A stretch of 57,126 bases of DNA from JBOGXF01 sp050694275 (GTDB lineage Bacteria > Actinomycetota > CADDZG01 > WHSQ01), in the NCBI GenBank assembly GCA_050694275.1, contig JBOGXF010000106.1:1-57126 (forward strand), written 5' to 3'. The position numbers were made by a program, and so were the translations under genes. Shown here piece after piece: positions 9,795 through 17,901 of this stretch. The notes below the pieces were generated by a model that was not told where the DNA came from, did not search any database, and was given only the letters and a program-made list of their open reading frames with translations. Each line of letters begins with the position of its first letter. The stretch's first letter is position 1.

Positions 9795-9822
9795 AAGAGG
9801 GGGCCCTCACGGGCCTCCTCTT
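9795..9822 (+). terminator. Intrinsic terminator after the RTX gene
   Basis: Arms AAGAGGGGGCCC and GGGCCTCCTCTT pair over 12 positions with a single mismatch around a TCAC loop, ending in a short T-rich stretch. It begins 24 bp past the stop codon of the RTX gene. Confidence 0.75.
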
Positions 9823-9868
9823 TCGCGCCCGGCCCCCGAAAATCCGCCGATTGCTCCCATGCCCCCCA

Positions 9869-9874
9869 TAGGGT
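9869..9874 (+). promoter_or_regulatory. -10 box for a leaderless transcript
   Basis: TAGGGT lies 6 nt before the ATG at 9881, and no Shine-Dalgarno is present. This is the spacing expected when transcription starts at the start codon itself. The arms CCCATGCC (9857-9864) and GGCATGGG flank the site and include the start codon. Confidence 0.5.
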
Positions 9875-9880
9875 TTTGGC

Positions 9881-10684
9881 ATGGGACAGGCCCTGCTCCG
9901 GCTCTCGCCATCGCGGGCGACCGACTTCAAGTCGTGTCCTCAGCTCTTCAAGTTCCGGGTGATTGACCGCATCGCCGAGCCGGCCTCGCCGTCGGCGGCC
10001 CGGGGCTCGCTCGTGCATGCGGTCCTCGAGAAGCTCTTCGCCGAGGCGCCCCCACTGCGCACCCCCGAGCGGGCCGACGAGCTCCTGGACGAGCTCTGGC
10101 ACCGCCTCAGGGGTGAACCGGAGTTCCGGCCCCCGGGCCTCGGCGAGGGCCAGGAGGAGGCGTGGCTCGAGCAGGGGCGCATGCTGCTCCACAACTACTT
10201 CCGGCTCGAGGACCCCCGCGCGCTCAAGGCGAGCCGCCTTGAGTGGTGGGTCGAGTACGAGCTCCCCGACATCGCCCTGCGCGGGATCATCGACCGCCTC
10301 GAGGAGCGCCCCGACGGCTCCTGGGTGCTGACCGACTACAAGACCGGGAAGGTCCCCGGCGAGGCGCGTGAGCTCGCCGCCTTCTTCGGGCTCCGCTTCT
10401 ACGCGCTCGTGTGCTGGCGGTCGTTCGGCGTCATGCCCAAGGAGATCCGCCTCGTCTACCTCTCCGACCCGGCGGTGCTGACGCTCAACCCCACCGAGCG
10501 CATGCTCACCTCGTTCGAGAAGCAGATGGCCCAGCTCGGCAAGGCGATCCGCCGAGCGGTCGAGGCAGACGACTGGCGCACCCGGCCGTCACCGTTCTGC
10601 ATGTCCTGCCCGCACCAGGCCCGGTGCCCCGCGTGGGCTACCGTCGACGTGACCGAAGAGCCCGACGAAACTCGTGAGAGGTAA
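9881..10684 (+). CDS. PD-(D/E)XK nuclease family protein (RecB/Cas4-like, Fe-S)
   Basis: 267-residue stand-alone nuclease of the RecB-exonuclease family. It starts RLSPSRATDFKSCP. The core has GIIDRLEE followed by LTDYKTGK, giving the D...(D/E)xK catalytic set. The C-terminus has three closely spaced cysteines (FCMSCPHQARC). Together with the N-terminal cysteine these would hold a 4Fe-4S cluster as in Cas4 and AddB. No cas genes or helicase partner are nearby, so a DNA repair role is more likely. Its 3' end overlaps the convergent enoyl-CoA hydratase gene by 47 bp. It is probably translated from a leaderless mRNA. Confidence 0.85.
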   Translation: MGQALLRLSPSRATDFKSCPQLFKFRVIDRIAEPASPSAARGSLVHAVLEKLFAEAPPLRTPERADELLDELWHRLRGEPEFRPPGLGEGQEEAWLEQGRMLLHNYFRLEDPRALKASRLEWWVEYELPDIALRGIIDRLEERPDGSWVLTDYKTGKVPGEARELAAFFGLRFYALVCWRSFGVMPKEIRLVYLSDPAVLTLNPTERMLTSFEKQMAQLGKAIRRAVEADDWRTRPSPFCMSCPHQARCPAWATVDVTEEPDETRER

Positions 10685-11396
10685 AGCGCTCGGGCTGCAC
10701 CCTCGCCGCATGCTCGAGAGCCGCCTCTAGTGCGGCCTCGGTGGCCGCCACCATCGCGCGCTTGTTCGCGGCGACGCCTTCTCGGGGATGTCTCAGGATC
10801 CTGGCGGCAAGTGCGCGCGCTTCGTCGAGGAGCGAATCGTCGGGCACGACTGCGTTCACGAGGCCCGCGCTCAACGCTTCCTCAGCCGAGATGATGTCCC
10901 CGGTCAAGAGAAGCTCGGCCGCCCTGGTCGGCCCGGCGAGGTGCTGCGTGAGCCACGCTCCCCCGGTTCCCGGGATAACGCCGAGCCCGACCCACACCTG
11001 ACCGAAGCGGGCCGAGGCCCCCGCGATCCGGAGGTCGCAGGCGAGGGCGAGGTCCATGCCCGCCCCCACCGCGGCGCCGTTCACCGCCGCGATGACGACC
11101 GCGTCGGAGTCCCGGATGGCGCGGATCATCGCCTGGAACCCGCCGTAGAGCTCGTCTCTGATCTGCTCGGCGCCCCCGGCCGCCCAGCGCTCGAGCTCCT
11201 CGAGGTCGCCCCCGGCGCAGAACGCCTTGCCCTCCCCCGTCAGGACGACGACGCGCTCGGCCTCCACCGCCGCGATCGCATCGGCTATCGCGCGCGCGGT
11301 CTCGGCGTCGAGGGCGTTGGCGCGCTCGGGCCGGGAGATCGTGACGTAGGCGATGTCGCCCTCGGACCCGACGGCGACCGGGTCCGTCTCGCTCAT
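10638..11396 (-). CDS. Enoyl-CoA hydratase/isomerase family protein
   Basis: 252-residue crotonase-fold enzyme acting on acyl-CoA thioesters. ITISRPERANALDAETA-type N-terminus, oxyanion-hole segment KAFCAGGDLEEL, and the second segment AAVNGAAVGAGMDLALACD are all present, with GTGGAWLTQHLAG later. The ATG at 11396 is preferred over a longer frame because homology begins here and a TAAGGT box sits 7 nt upstream (leaderless-type start). Substrate cannot be deduced. It overlaps the convergent nuclease gene at its 3' end. Confidence 0.88.
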   Translation of the reverse strand: MSETDPVAVGSEGDIAYVTISRPERANALDAETARAIADAIAAVEAERVVVLTGEGKAFCAGGDLEELERWAAGGAEQIRDELYGGFQAMIRAIRDSDAVVIAAVNGAAVGAGMDLALACDLRIAGASARFGQVWVGLGVIPGTGGAWLTQHLAGPTRAAELLLTGDIISAEEALSAGLVNAVVPDDSLLDEARALAARILRHPREGVAANKRAMVAATEAALEAALEHAARVQPERFTSHEFRRALRSRRR

Positions 11397-11425
11397 GGCG
11401 GCGACCTTACCGCCCGCCCCACGGC

Positions 11426-11474
11426 GCCGAGTGGTCGATGAGTCGGCTTGAGACCCACTGGAAGACCACTCGGC
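11426..11474. repeat. 49-bp inverted repeat, copy A
   Basis: Arms GCCGAGTGGTC and GACCACTCGGC (11 bp, perfect) separated by 27 nt. Same arms and same 49-bp total length as copies at 22781, 44014 and 51528, but its spacer has diverged. It lies between the hydratase start and the 3' end of the minus-strand zinc-protein gene. Confidence 0.85.
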
Positions 11475-11545
11475 GGCGGAAAGAGGAAGAGACTCAGGCC
11501 GCCCCCCACCAGGCGGCCCGAGCGTCGGAAAATCGGGTCGAGCGT

Positions 11546-11701
11546 CTAAGCGCTCTTGGGAAGCATGCGGGTCATCTTCGTGCCGCACACGGGACACTGC
11601 CCCTGCGCCGCCTTCGACCCGTTGGCGAGCTCTTTCACTTCACCCTCGAAGTCCCGCTTCTCCCTGCACTTCACGCAGTAGCCGTTGTAGGTGTCGGCCA
11701 T
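11546..11701 (-). CDS. Small DUF5679-like zinc-ribbon protein
   Basis: 51-residue protein with two CxxC pairs: CVKC near the N-terminus and CPVCGTKM near the C-terminus, ending with a basic tail. This matches the small DUF5679-type family, whose function is unknown. Start chosen at the ATG at 11701 because GGAG lies 7 nt upstream; a longer frame upstream has no support. It stands alone, with about 120 bp to lgt upstream and a 49-bp inverted repeat 72 bp past its stop. Confidence 0.8.
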   Translation of the reverse strand: MADTYNGYCVKCREKRDFEGEVKELANGSKAAQGQCPVCGTKMTRMLPKSA

Positions 11702-11824
11702 GGCATCGCTCCTTTCGTAGCCCCCACCAGGCGCCACCCGACTCGAGGGGTGGCGAGCCGGCAAGCCCCTATCGCTGCTCCCGCCTATCGTGCCACTTTC
11801 GCCGCCGTGACGACGGATTTGCGA

Positions 11825-12802
11825 CTACGGTGCGTCGTCGCCCGAGGGGAGATTTTCCACGAGTCGCCCCTCGCCTTCACTCTCCGTAGCCGGAGGGCCC
11901 GATTCCCCCTCCGGCGGCGCGGCCCAGCGAGGGGGAGCGCCGCGGTAGCGGGCGAGGAAGAAGAGCGCCAGCGCCACCATGAGGACCGACAGGAGCTGGC
12001 TCCCGGTGAGCCCGAAGTAGGTCTTATCGACCCTCAGGAAGTCGGTGATGACGCGCATCGTCCCGTACCACGCGACAAAGACGAGCACGAGAAAGCCGAG
12101 GGGGCGGCGGGTCCGCCCGAGGTAGAGCAGCACGCCGAGGAGCACGAGCGTGGAGACGAAGTCGTACAGGGCGGTCTGGTGCACGACGAGGTCGAAGCAC
12201 CCGAGCGAGGGGGGGTCGCCCGTCTGGAGCGCCTGCCGGTAGACCGGGGCCGCGGTCGGGTCGGGGCCCCCCGCCTCGCCGAGGCAGCGCCACCCGAGCG
12301 CGAAGTTGGTCGGGTCGCCGAGATGATCGCCGATGAGAAGATCCCCGATGCGGCCGATCACGATCCCGAGGGCGAGGCCCGGCGCGGCGAGATCGACGGT
12401 GCGCCAGAAGCCCATCTTCCTTCTCATCATGTAAGGAAGGGCGACGAGCACCGCCCCGGTGATGCCCCCGAGGAGCGATATGCCCCCCTCCCACACCTTG
12501 AAGACCCCGAGGAGGTCGTCGCCGCCGTCGGTGACCTCCAAGAAATGTCCGATGACGTAACCGACCCGCGCTCCGACGAGCGCGCCGAGCAGCGCCCAGA
12601 ACAACGAGTTCCAGATGTCCTCTTCCTTCGGGGACCCCTCCCGGCTGCGGGCGCGGCGGACCATGAGCTGGGCGCCGACGAGGTAGCCGACGGCGATGCC
12701 GATGCCGTGCGGCGAGATCGACAGGGGGCCGATCTCGATGCGCGACACGATCTCCCACGCGAGCGGATCAATGCCGAACCTGAAGACCTCGGCGATCACC
12801 AC
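11825..12802 (-). CDS. lgt: Prolipoprotein diacylglyceryl transferase
   Basis: Integral membrane enzyme that transfers diacylglycerol from phosphatidylglycerol to the lipobox cysteine, the first step of lipoprotein maturation. 325 residues with about seven hydrophobic segments. Family motifs visible: SPHGIGIAVGYLVG near the N-terminus and GRIGDLLIGDHLG in the middle. The C-terminus carries an acidic tail of about 40 residues beyond the last helix, common in high-GC Gram-positives. It starts 10 bp after thyX on the same strand. Its substrates here would include the lipoproteins at 35.3, 37.6 and 56.6 kb. Confidence 0.93.
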   Translation of the reverse strand: MVIAEVFRFGIDPLAWEIVSRIEIGPLSISPHGIGIAVGYLVGAQLMVRRARSREGSPKEEDIWNSLFWALLGALVGARVGYVIGHFLEVTDGGDDLLGVFKVWEGGISLLGGITGAVLVALPYMMRRKMGFWRTVDLAAPGLALGIVIGRIGDLLIGDHLGDPTNFALGWRCLGEAGGPDPTAAPVYRQALQTGDPPSLGCFDLVVHQTALYDFVSTLVLLGVLLYLGRTRRPLGFLVLVFVAWYGTMRVITDFLRVDKTYFGLTGSQLLSVLMVALALFFLARYRGAPPRWAAPPEGESGPPATESEGEGRLVENLPSGDDAP

Positions 12803-12812
12803 CGCGGGCTCG

Positions 12813-14675
12813 CTAGACCTTTCGGTACTCGGTCGTCCACGCGCCGTCCTCGACCACGAAGTCGCCGAACAGAAGCGGGGCCTCCTGCTTCATGATCTCG
12901 CCGATCTTGTTGAACACGAAGCGCAGCTCCTCCTCGGCCCCCGGATCGGTGCGCATCTGGATGACGTGGCGCAGGGTGCGGATGTTGGCGGTCCACAGGA
13001 TCGCGGTCGAGACGCCCATTGGTCCCAGGCGGCGGAGGGCCGAGGTGATCTCCTTCTTGTGGTGGAAGGGAATGCCCTTCTCGTCGAGCCCGAATTCCTG
13101 GGCCGCCGATATCTGGAACTCTTCGAGGGTCTCGAGGATGGAGATGATCTTTGGACGGAGGGGCTCGAGGATCTCGGGAATGCGGAACGGGATCTCCTCG
13201 AGCCGCACGAACCGCAGGCTTTCCTGGCTGAACGCCGATCCAGCCCTGTGTCTGATTGTCTCATGGGTGAAAATTCTGCTCACGTCCCATATGAGGAACG
13301 AGTAGTTGGCGTGCTCCAGCACCGAGCCGTGGCCCGATCGCAGCAGGTTCAGGAAGTACTCCTTCTGATCCCTACGAATGCGAGTGACGTTGGGGTTCAG
13401 GCCCTCCTTCCAGGAGCGATAACAGTTTCCCGAAAAATGGATCAAGCCCCTGCGCCGCACCAACACAATGCCATTCGCGGTAGTGCAGCAAAAAACATCT
13501 CCATCGAAAGGAACGCGCTGCATGCGCGTGCGTCCGACACGATTGATTGTGGCCGGACGGGGCAACTTCTCGAACACATTGCAAAAGTCGCGTTTGTCTC
13601 TGACCACCGAAGAGGCCCTTCCCAGCTTTACTAATATCTCCTGGCAAGCATCAACCAACGCGGGAGACGTAGTCGTAACCTTCTTACGCCCATTCACCTG
13701 GGATCCATCCGTTTCCACGAGCAAGTCCCAAATGTCTTGAAGTCGTTCCTGGGGTAAATCCAGAATCCAACGGGGCAGTCGCTTGTTGCGTGAATGAAGC
13801 CCACACTCGCCAACCACATATCTAACGAGCGGCAGCCCACCCGAGACGCGCATTCGCTTAACGCCGTTCCGAGGATCCCGACCGGTCCCAACCGTCAGAC
13901 CAAGCTTGTCACAGGCCTCACGAACCCCTTGTTCATGGTCGCCATAGATGACAAGCCCTCGCCCCGACCCTTCATGGTCTTTAACGCTTCCTTCGGTCGC
14001 GTAATAAACCAGCAGCAGCACCAGGGCCCATATCTCCTCAGGGTCGTGCAGGGTTCTCCCTTTGCTAACCGAGTGCCTCCGTCCGTAAGAACCCGTTCCA
14101 TTGGCCAACCGCTGGGACCAATGCACATCTGGGATGACAACCTCTTCAGGAAATCGCCCTTTCCAGCCATTCGCAGCCGTCATCACCTTGAACTCGGTTA
14201 ATCCAATTGTCTCTGCTGTATGGAATCGGAACGGAGCGAAATACTCACCTGCCTCTATATCGCGATCTCGAAGGGTACGAAGAGAAGCCCACAGCCGGTG
14301 CTCAGGCGTCACGGAAAAGGAAACGTCCCGCCCCGCGACCTCATACATATCCCCCACGTATGGATATCGCCAGCACGCCAGAACCGGCTGATACTCAAGC
14401 AACAAGGTATGCCGATTTAGGGTCGCCACCTCTTCTCCCACCTCTAAATCGGCAAATCGCTTCCAGCCACTCGTCGTCAAAATGTCCGTTTGATCGTCAA
14501 AGCAAAGACGTCCCCCCGCCTCGATCAAGAGCTGCCCTGGGTTGAGGCCGTCCTCATGCTCCCTGCGCATCTGGAGCCACGACTCCCCGCCGACGGTCTT
14601 GAGGTAGCGCTCAAGGGCATCCAGATCGACCGAGGGGCGGGCGATCAGCTCGACCTGGGGGGTCGTCTCTCTCAT
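12813..14675 (-). CDS. thyX: FAD-dependent thymidylate synthase (ThyX) precursor with intein
   Basis: Makes dTMP from dUMP using methylenetetrahydrofolate and FAD/NADPH. The 620-residue precursor contains a 57-residue N-extein, a 360-residue intein and a 203-residue C-extein. Joined, the exteins read LIEAGGRL-CYRSWKEG and give a 260-residue ThyX of normal size. The ThyX signature is IRHRAGSAFSQESLRF, with eight residues between RHR and the serine rather than the usual seven. GSVLEHANYSFLI is also typical. The ATG at 14675 is chosen because AAAGGAG lies 9-10 nt upstream; a start 51 nt further up lacks this. lgt follows after 10 bp. Confidence 0.93.
   Translation of the reverse strand: MRETTPQVELIARPSVDLDALERYLKTVGGESWLQMRREHEDGLNPGQLLIEAGGRLCFDDQTDILTTSGWKRFADLEVGEEVATLNRHTLLLEYQPVLACWRYPYVGDMYEVAGRDVSFSVTPEHRLWASLRTLRDRDIEAGEYFAPFRFHTAETIGLTEFKVMTAANGWKGRFPEEVVIPDVHWSQRLANGTGSYGRRHSVSKGRTLHDPEEIWALVLLLVYYATEGSVKDHEGSGRGLVIYGDHEQGVREACDKLGLTVGTGRDPRNGVKRMRVSGGLPLVRYVVGECGLHSRNKRLPRWILDLPQERLQDIWDLLVETDGSQVNGRKKVTTTSPALVDACQEILVKLGRASSVVRDKRDFCNVFEKLPRPATINRVGRTRMQRVPFDGDVFCCTTANGIVLVRRRGLIHFSGNCYRSWKEGLNPNVTRIRRDQKEYFLNLLRSGHGSVLEHANYSFLIWDVSRIFTHETIRHRAGSAFSQESLRFVRLEEIPFRIPEILEPLRPKIISILETLEEFQISAAQEFGLDEKGIPFHHKKEITSALRRLGPMGVSTAILWTANIRTLRHVIQMRTDPGAEEELRFVFNKIGEIMKQEAPLLFGDFVVEDGAWTTEYRKV
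13425..14504 (-). other. Intein with LAGLIDADG-type homing endonuclease, inside thyX
   Basis: In-frame insertion of 360 codons. It starts at Cys (CFDDQTDILTTSGWKRF, block A) and ends LIHFSGN before Cys+1 of the C-extein. Block B is visible as TPEHRLWA and block F as VFCCTTANGIVLVRRRG. The usual penultimate histidine is replaced by glycine. Two degenerate LAGLIDADG helices are seen: LVLLLVYYATEG and IWDLLVETDG, about 95 residues apart. The DNA is visibly less GC-rich than its flanks, with codon use unlike thyX, which suggests horizontal acquisition. Residue numbering in the precursor: 58-417. Confidence 0.93.
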
Positions 14676-14736
14676 CCTGCGGCTCCTTTTTGGCGGCTTG
14701 GTAGCCGCCACTCTATCGAGGGACAATGACTAGACC

Positions 14737-16392
14737 GTGGAGATACGAGCGCCGCGTGGCCCCGAACGCTCCTGCAAGGGCTGGCCCCAGGAGGCCGCCC
14801 TCCGCATGCTCATGAACAACCTCGATCCCCAGGTCGCCGAGCGGCCCGAGGACCTCGTCGTCTACGGGGGGTCGGGCAAGGCGGCTCGCTCGTGGGACGC
14901 CTTCCACGCCATGGTGGAGGCGCTCCGGCGGCTCGAGGACGACGAGACCCTGCTGGTCCAGTCCGGCAAGCCCGTCGGCGTGTTCACGACGCACGAGCGG
15001 GCGCCGCGGGTGCTGATCAGCAACGCCATGCTCGTGCCCGCGTGGGGGACGTGGGACGAGTTCCATCGGCTCGAGGGGCTCGGGCTGACGATGTACGGAC
15101 AGATGACCGCCGGGTCGTGGATCTACATCGGCACCCAGGGCATCCTGCAAGGCACCTACGAGACCCTCGCCGAGCTCGGCGCCCGCTCCTTCGGAGGGAC
15201 GCTGCGGGGTCGAGTGGTGCTGACCGCTGGGCTCGGGGGCATGGGCGGCGCCCAGCCACTGGCGGTGACGATGAACGAGGGCGTCGCGCTCGTGGTCGAG
15301 GTCGACCCGGCCCGCATCGAGCGCCGCCTCGAGACCCGCTATCTCGATCGCTCCACCCAGTCGGTCGACGAGGCGGTCACCTTGGTCGATGAAGCCAAGG
15401 AGGCCGGCGAGGCCCTGTCGGTGGGACTGCTCGGCAACGCCGCCGACGTCCTCCCCGAGCTGCTGCGGCGCGGCTTCCAACCCGACGTCGTCACCGACCA
15501 GACCTCCGCGCACGACCTCCTCGACGGATACGTGCCGGCGGGCGTCACGGTCGAGGACGCCTCCGCACTGAGGCGCGACGATCCCGACACCTACGTCAAG
15601 CGCTCGCTCGAATCGGTCGCCCGCCACGTCGAGGGGTGGCTCGGCTTCCAAGATCGCGGCGCGGTGTGCTTCGAGTACGGCAACAACATCCGGGCGCAGG
15701 CTCAGAAGGCCGGCATCGACGACGCGTTCGCGATCCCGGGCTTCGTCGACGCCTACATCCGGCCCCTGTTCTGCGAGGGCAAGGGGCCGTTCCGGTGGGT
15801 CGCGTTGTCCGGCGATCCCGCCGACATCGCCGCCACCGACGACGCGATCCTGGAACTCTTCCCCGACGACGACCGCCTCCACCGGTGGATCCGGATTGCG
15901 CAGGAGCGCGTCGCGTTCCAGGGCCTCCCGGCACGCATCTGCTGGCTCGGCTACGGCGAGCGCGCGAAGGCCGGCGTCGCGTTCAACGACCTCGTTGCGT
16001 CGGGTCGGGTGTCGGCCCCCATCGTGATCGGCCGCGATCACCTCGACGCCGGGTCGGTCGCGTCTCCATACCGCGAGACCGAAGGGATGATCGACGGGTC
16101 CGACGCAATCGCCGACTGGCCGATCCTCAACGCGCTCGTGAACACCGCGGCCGGCGCGCATTGGGTGTCGGTGCACCACGGCGGGGGTGTGGGCATCGGC
16201 TACTCGATCCACGCGGGCATGGTCGTCGTCGCGGACGGGAGCGAGGAGGCGGCCGAGAGGCTCCGGCGGGTGCTGACGACCGATCCGGGCACCGGCGTCG
16301 TCCGGCACGCGGACGCGGGCTACCGGAAAGCGATCGAGACCGCCGAGGAGCGCGGGGTCGAGCTGCCGATGGAGCCCGAGCGGCGCGACTGA
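14737..16392 (+). CDS. hutU: Urocanate hydratase
   Basis: Second enzyme of histidine degradation: urocanate to imidazolonepropionate, with tightly bound NAD+ acting as electrophile. 551 residues, close to the usual 555-560. Visible motifs: WPQEAALRMLMNNLDP at the N-terminus, VYGGSGKAAR, the NAD-binding AGLGGMGGAQPLA, and the catalytic cysteine in PARICWLGYGERAK. The GTG start is 61 bp from the divergent thyX start. It is transcribed towards the hutF-like gene and ends at a shared hairpin. No other hut gene is on the same transcript. Confidence 0.95.
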   Translation: MEIRAPRGPERSCKGWPQEAALRMLMNNLDPQVAERPEDLVVYGGSGKAARSWDAFHAMVEALRRLEDDETLLVQSGKPVGVFTTHERAPRVLISNAMLVPAWGTWDEFHRLEGLGLTMYGQMTAGSWIYIGTQGILQGTYETLAELGARSFGGTLRGRVVLTAGLGGMGGAQPLAVTMNEGVALVVEVDPARIERRLETRYLDRSTQSVDEAVTLVDEAKEAGEALSVGLLGNAADVLPELLRRGFQPDVVTDQTSAHDLLDGYVPAGVTVEDASALRRDDPDTYVKRSLESVARHVEGWLGFQDRGAVCFEYGNNIRAQAQKAGIDDAFAIPGFVDAYIRPLFCEGKGPFRWVALSGDPADIAATDDAILELFPDDDRLHRWIRIAQERVAFQGLPARICWLGYGERAKAGVAFNDLVASGRVSAPIVIGRDHLDAGSVASPYRETEGMIDGSDAIADWPILNALVNTAAGAHWVSVHHGGGVGIGYSIHAGMVVVADGSEEAAERLRRVLTTDPGTGVVRHADAGYRKAIETAEERGVELPMEPERRD

Positions 16393-16417
16393 ACGCCGAT
16401 CCCCGGAGCGCGAGCCG

Positions 16418-16464
16418 TTCTTGTTGTGGTTAGCCACCCCTACGGTGGTAAACCGCGACAAGAA
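16418..16464. terminator. Bidirectional terminator between hutU and hutF-like gene
   Basis: Two 21-nt arms (16418-16438 and 16444-16464) around a 5-nt loop, with four non-Watson-Crick positions of which two can form G-U pairs in one transcript. The outer ends are TTCTT and AAGAA, giving a short U-tract in both directions. The position between convergent genes fits a shared terminator. Confidence 0.7.
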
Positions 16465-16486
16465 AGGAAGGGGTCGCGAACCGGTT

Positions 16487-17806
16487 CTACGGCCTCCTCC
16501 ATCCGCCGGTTGCCTCCGCGACGTGTGCTCGAATCTCGGCGACGTCGAACTTCGTCGTCTCGCCCCCGTCGACGACGACCTCTCCTGCCACCATGACCTT
16601 GGAGATCGCGGTCTGCTGAATCGAGTTCACGATCTGACGATTGATCGTCTTCAGCGGATGGAGCGAGAGATCGGCGAGGTCGAGAGCGACGAGATCGGCC
16701 CGCATCCCAGGGTCGATGGATCCAACCGGAAGCCCAAGCATGTCTCCCCCGGCGGTGGTGCCGAGACGGAACGCGGTCGGCGCGTCGAGCGCTCCGCCGT
16801 CGAGCAGGCGCGCCTTGGCCATGAGCGAGGCGGTGCGCATCTCGTCGAAGACGCTCTGGCGGTTGTTGGCGCAGCCGCCGTCGGGGCCGAGCGCGACGCG
16901 GATCCCGCGCCGCAGCATCTCCGGAACCGGGGCGATGCCGTCCCCGAGGAAGGCGTTTGCCCCCGGGCAGTGCACGACCCCCACTCGGGCGTCCGCCAGG
17001 AGATCCATCTCCTCGTCGTCGACCCACACGGAATGGATCGTCACCAGCCGAGGATCGAGCAGGCCTTCCCGCGCCAGGAGCCTCACAGGCGTCTCTCCGT
17101 AGCGCTCCTCGATGAGATCGCATTCGTAGCGGGCCTCGGCGAGATGGAGATGACACGGGACGCCTAGATCGTGTGCGGTCTCGAGAGCGACGCCGACCGT
17201 CTCGGGCGAGGCCGCGTGCAGCGAGTGGGGCGCGGGCTGGACCGAGACCAAGGCATCGCCGGAGTGCGACTCCGCTAGGCTTCGGCACCTCTCGGCGGCG
17301 TCCTTGGCGTCCTCGCGATAACGGGCGGGAGCGCGCGTCGGCGCGTCGGGATCGTAGAACGCGCGCGCGAACACGAGCCCGATGCCGAGGTGGTGAGCCG
17401 CTCGGATGACCTGCTCGGCGTTGTCGTTGCCCTCGTCGTGGATGTAAAAGAAGTCGACCGTCGTGGTCGTCCCCGCCAGCAGCGCCTCCGCGAACGCGAA
17501 TAGCGCGCCCGCATAGATGTCGTCGGCGTCGAGCGTCTCGGAGAACGGATAGAGGATGTCGTCGCGCCACGATTCGAACGGACGGTCGTCGGCGAAGCCC
17601 TTGAGCAGGCTCTGGAACGCGTGGCCGTGGGCATTGACGGTTCCCGGGACGAGGGCGACCTCTCCCCAATGGTCCACCTGCGTGCCTTCCGGTACCGCGC
17701 CCGCGTCCACGACATCGAGGATCTCCCCGGCCTCGATCATTACGACCTGGTCCTCCGCAAACCGCCCGCCATCCCATACGAGCGCAGCGCTCACCGCCTG
17801 TGCCAC
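16487..17806 (-). CDS. hutF: Formimidoylglutamate deiminase-like amidohydrolase
   Basis: 439-residue zinc amidohydrolase. The metal-binding segment is NAHGHAFQSLLKG (HGH at 60-62); the HAFQ sequence is typical of HutF, which removes ammonia from N-formimidoyl-L-glutamate. Later metal and catalytic positions are seen in HLHLAEA, TIHSVWVDD and LGPDGG. The hut context supports this, but related deaminases of the same fold cannot be excluded. The GTG at 17806 is chosen because a TATGCT box lies 6 nt upstream and homology begins just after; a longer frame reaching 17902 would start with TTG and run into the hutH start. HutG, needed next, is not in the window. Confidence 0.75.
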   Translation of the reverse strand: MAQAVSAALVWDGGRFAEDQVVMIEAGEILDVVDAGAVPEGTQVDHWGEVALVPGTVNAHGHAFQSLLKGFADDRPFESWRDDILYPFSETLDADDIYAGALFAFAEALLAGTTTTVDFFYIHDEGNDNAEQVIRAAHHLGIGLVFARAFYDPDAPTRAPARYREDAKDAAERCRSLAESHSGDALVSVQPAPHSLHAASPETVGVALETAHDLGVPCHLHLAEARYECDLIEERYGETPVRLLAREGLLDPRLVTIHSVWVDDEEMDLLADARVGVVHCPGANAFLGDGIAPVPEMLRRGIRVALGPDGGCANNRQSVFDEMRTASLMAKARLLDGGALDAPTAFRLGTTAGGDMLGLPVGSIDPGMRADLVALDLADLSLHPLKTINRQIVNSIQQTAISKVMVAGEVVVDGGETTKFDVAEIRAHVAEATGGWRRP

Positions 17807-17812
17807 GAGCCG

Positions 17813-17818
17813 AGCATA
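17813..17818 (-). promoter_or_regulatory. -10 box for leaderless hutF-like transcript
   Basis: TATGCT on the minus strand, 6 nt before the GTG at 17806, in the 95-bp gap between the divergent hutF-like gene and hutH. No Shine-Dalgarno precedes this GTG. Confidence 0.45.
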
Positions 17819-17901
17819 TGGCCGGCGGCCGCTGTGGGCGGGGCCGTGTCCGTTATGGTTTTGCACGCGAGGCGGAGCGTAGATAGGGAGCGACGCAACC
17901 A

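Noticed and set aside
8188..9930. Long minus-strand frame opposite the RTX gene
   Set aside because: It is the antisense of the repeat-rich RTX gene and consists of Val/Ala/Asp repeats generated by that repetition.
9857..10684. Cas4-like nuclease as a sign of a CRISPR system
   Set aside because: No repeats or other cas genes; a stand-alone RecB-family nuclease is sufficient.
14713..16461. Long minus-strand frame opposite hutU
   Set aside because: Urocanase motifs on the + strand are complete; the antisense product has no recognisable features.
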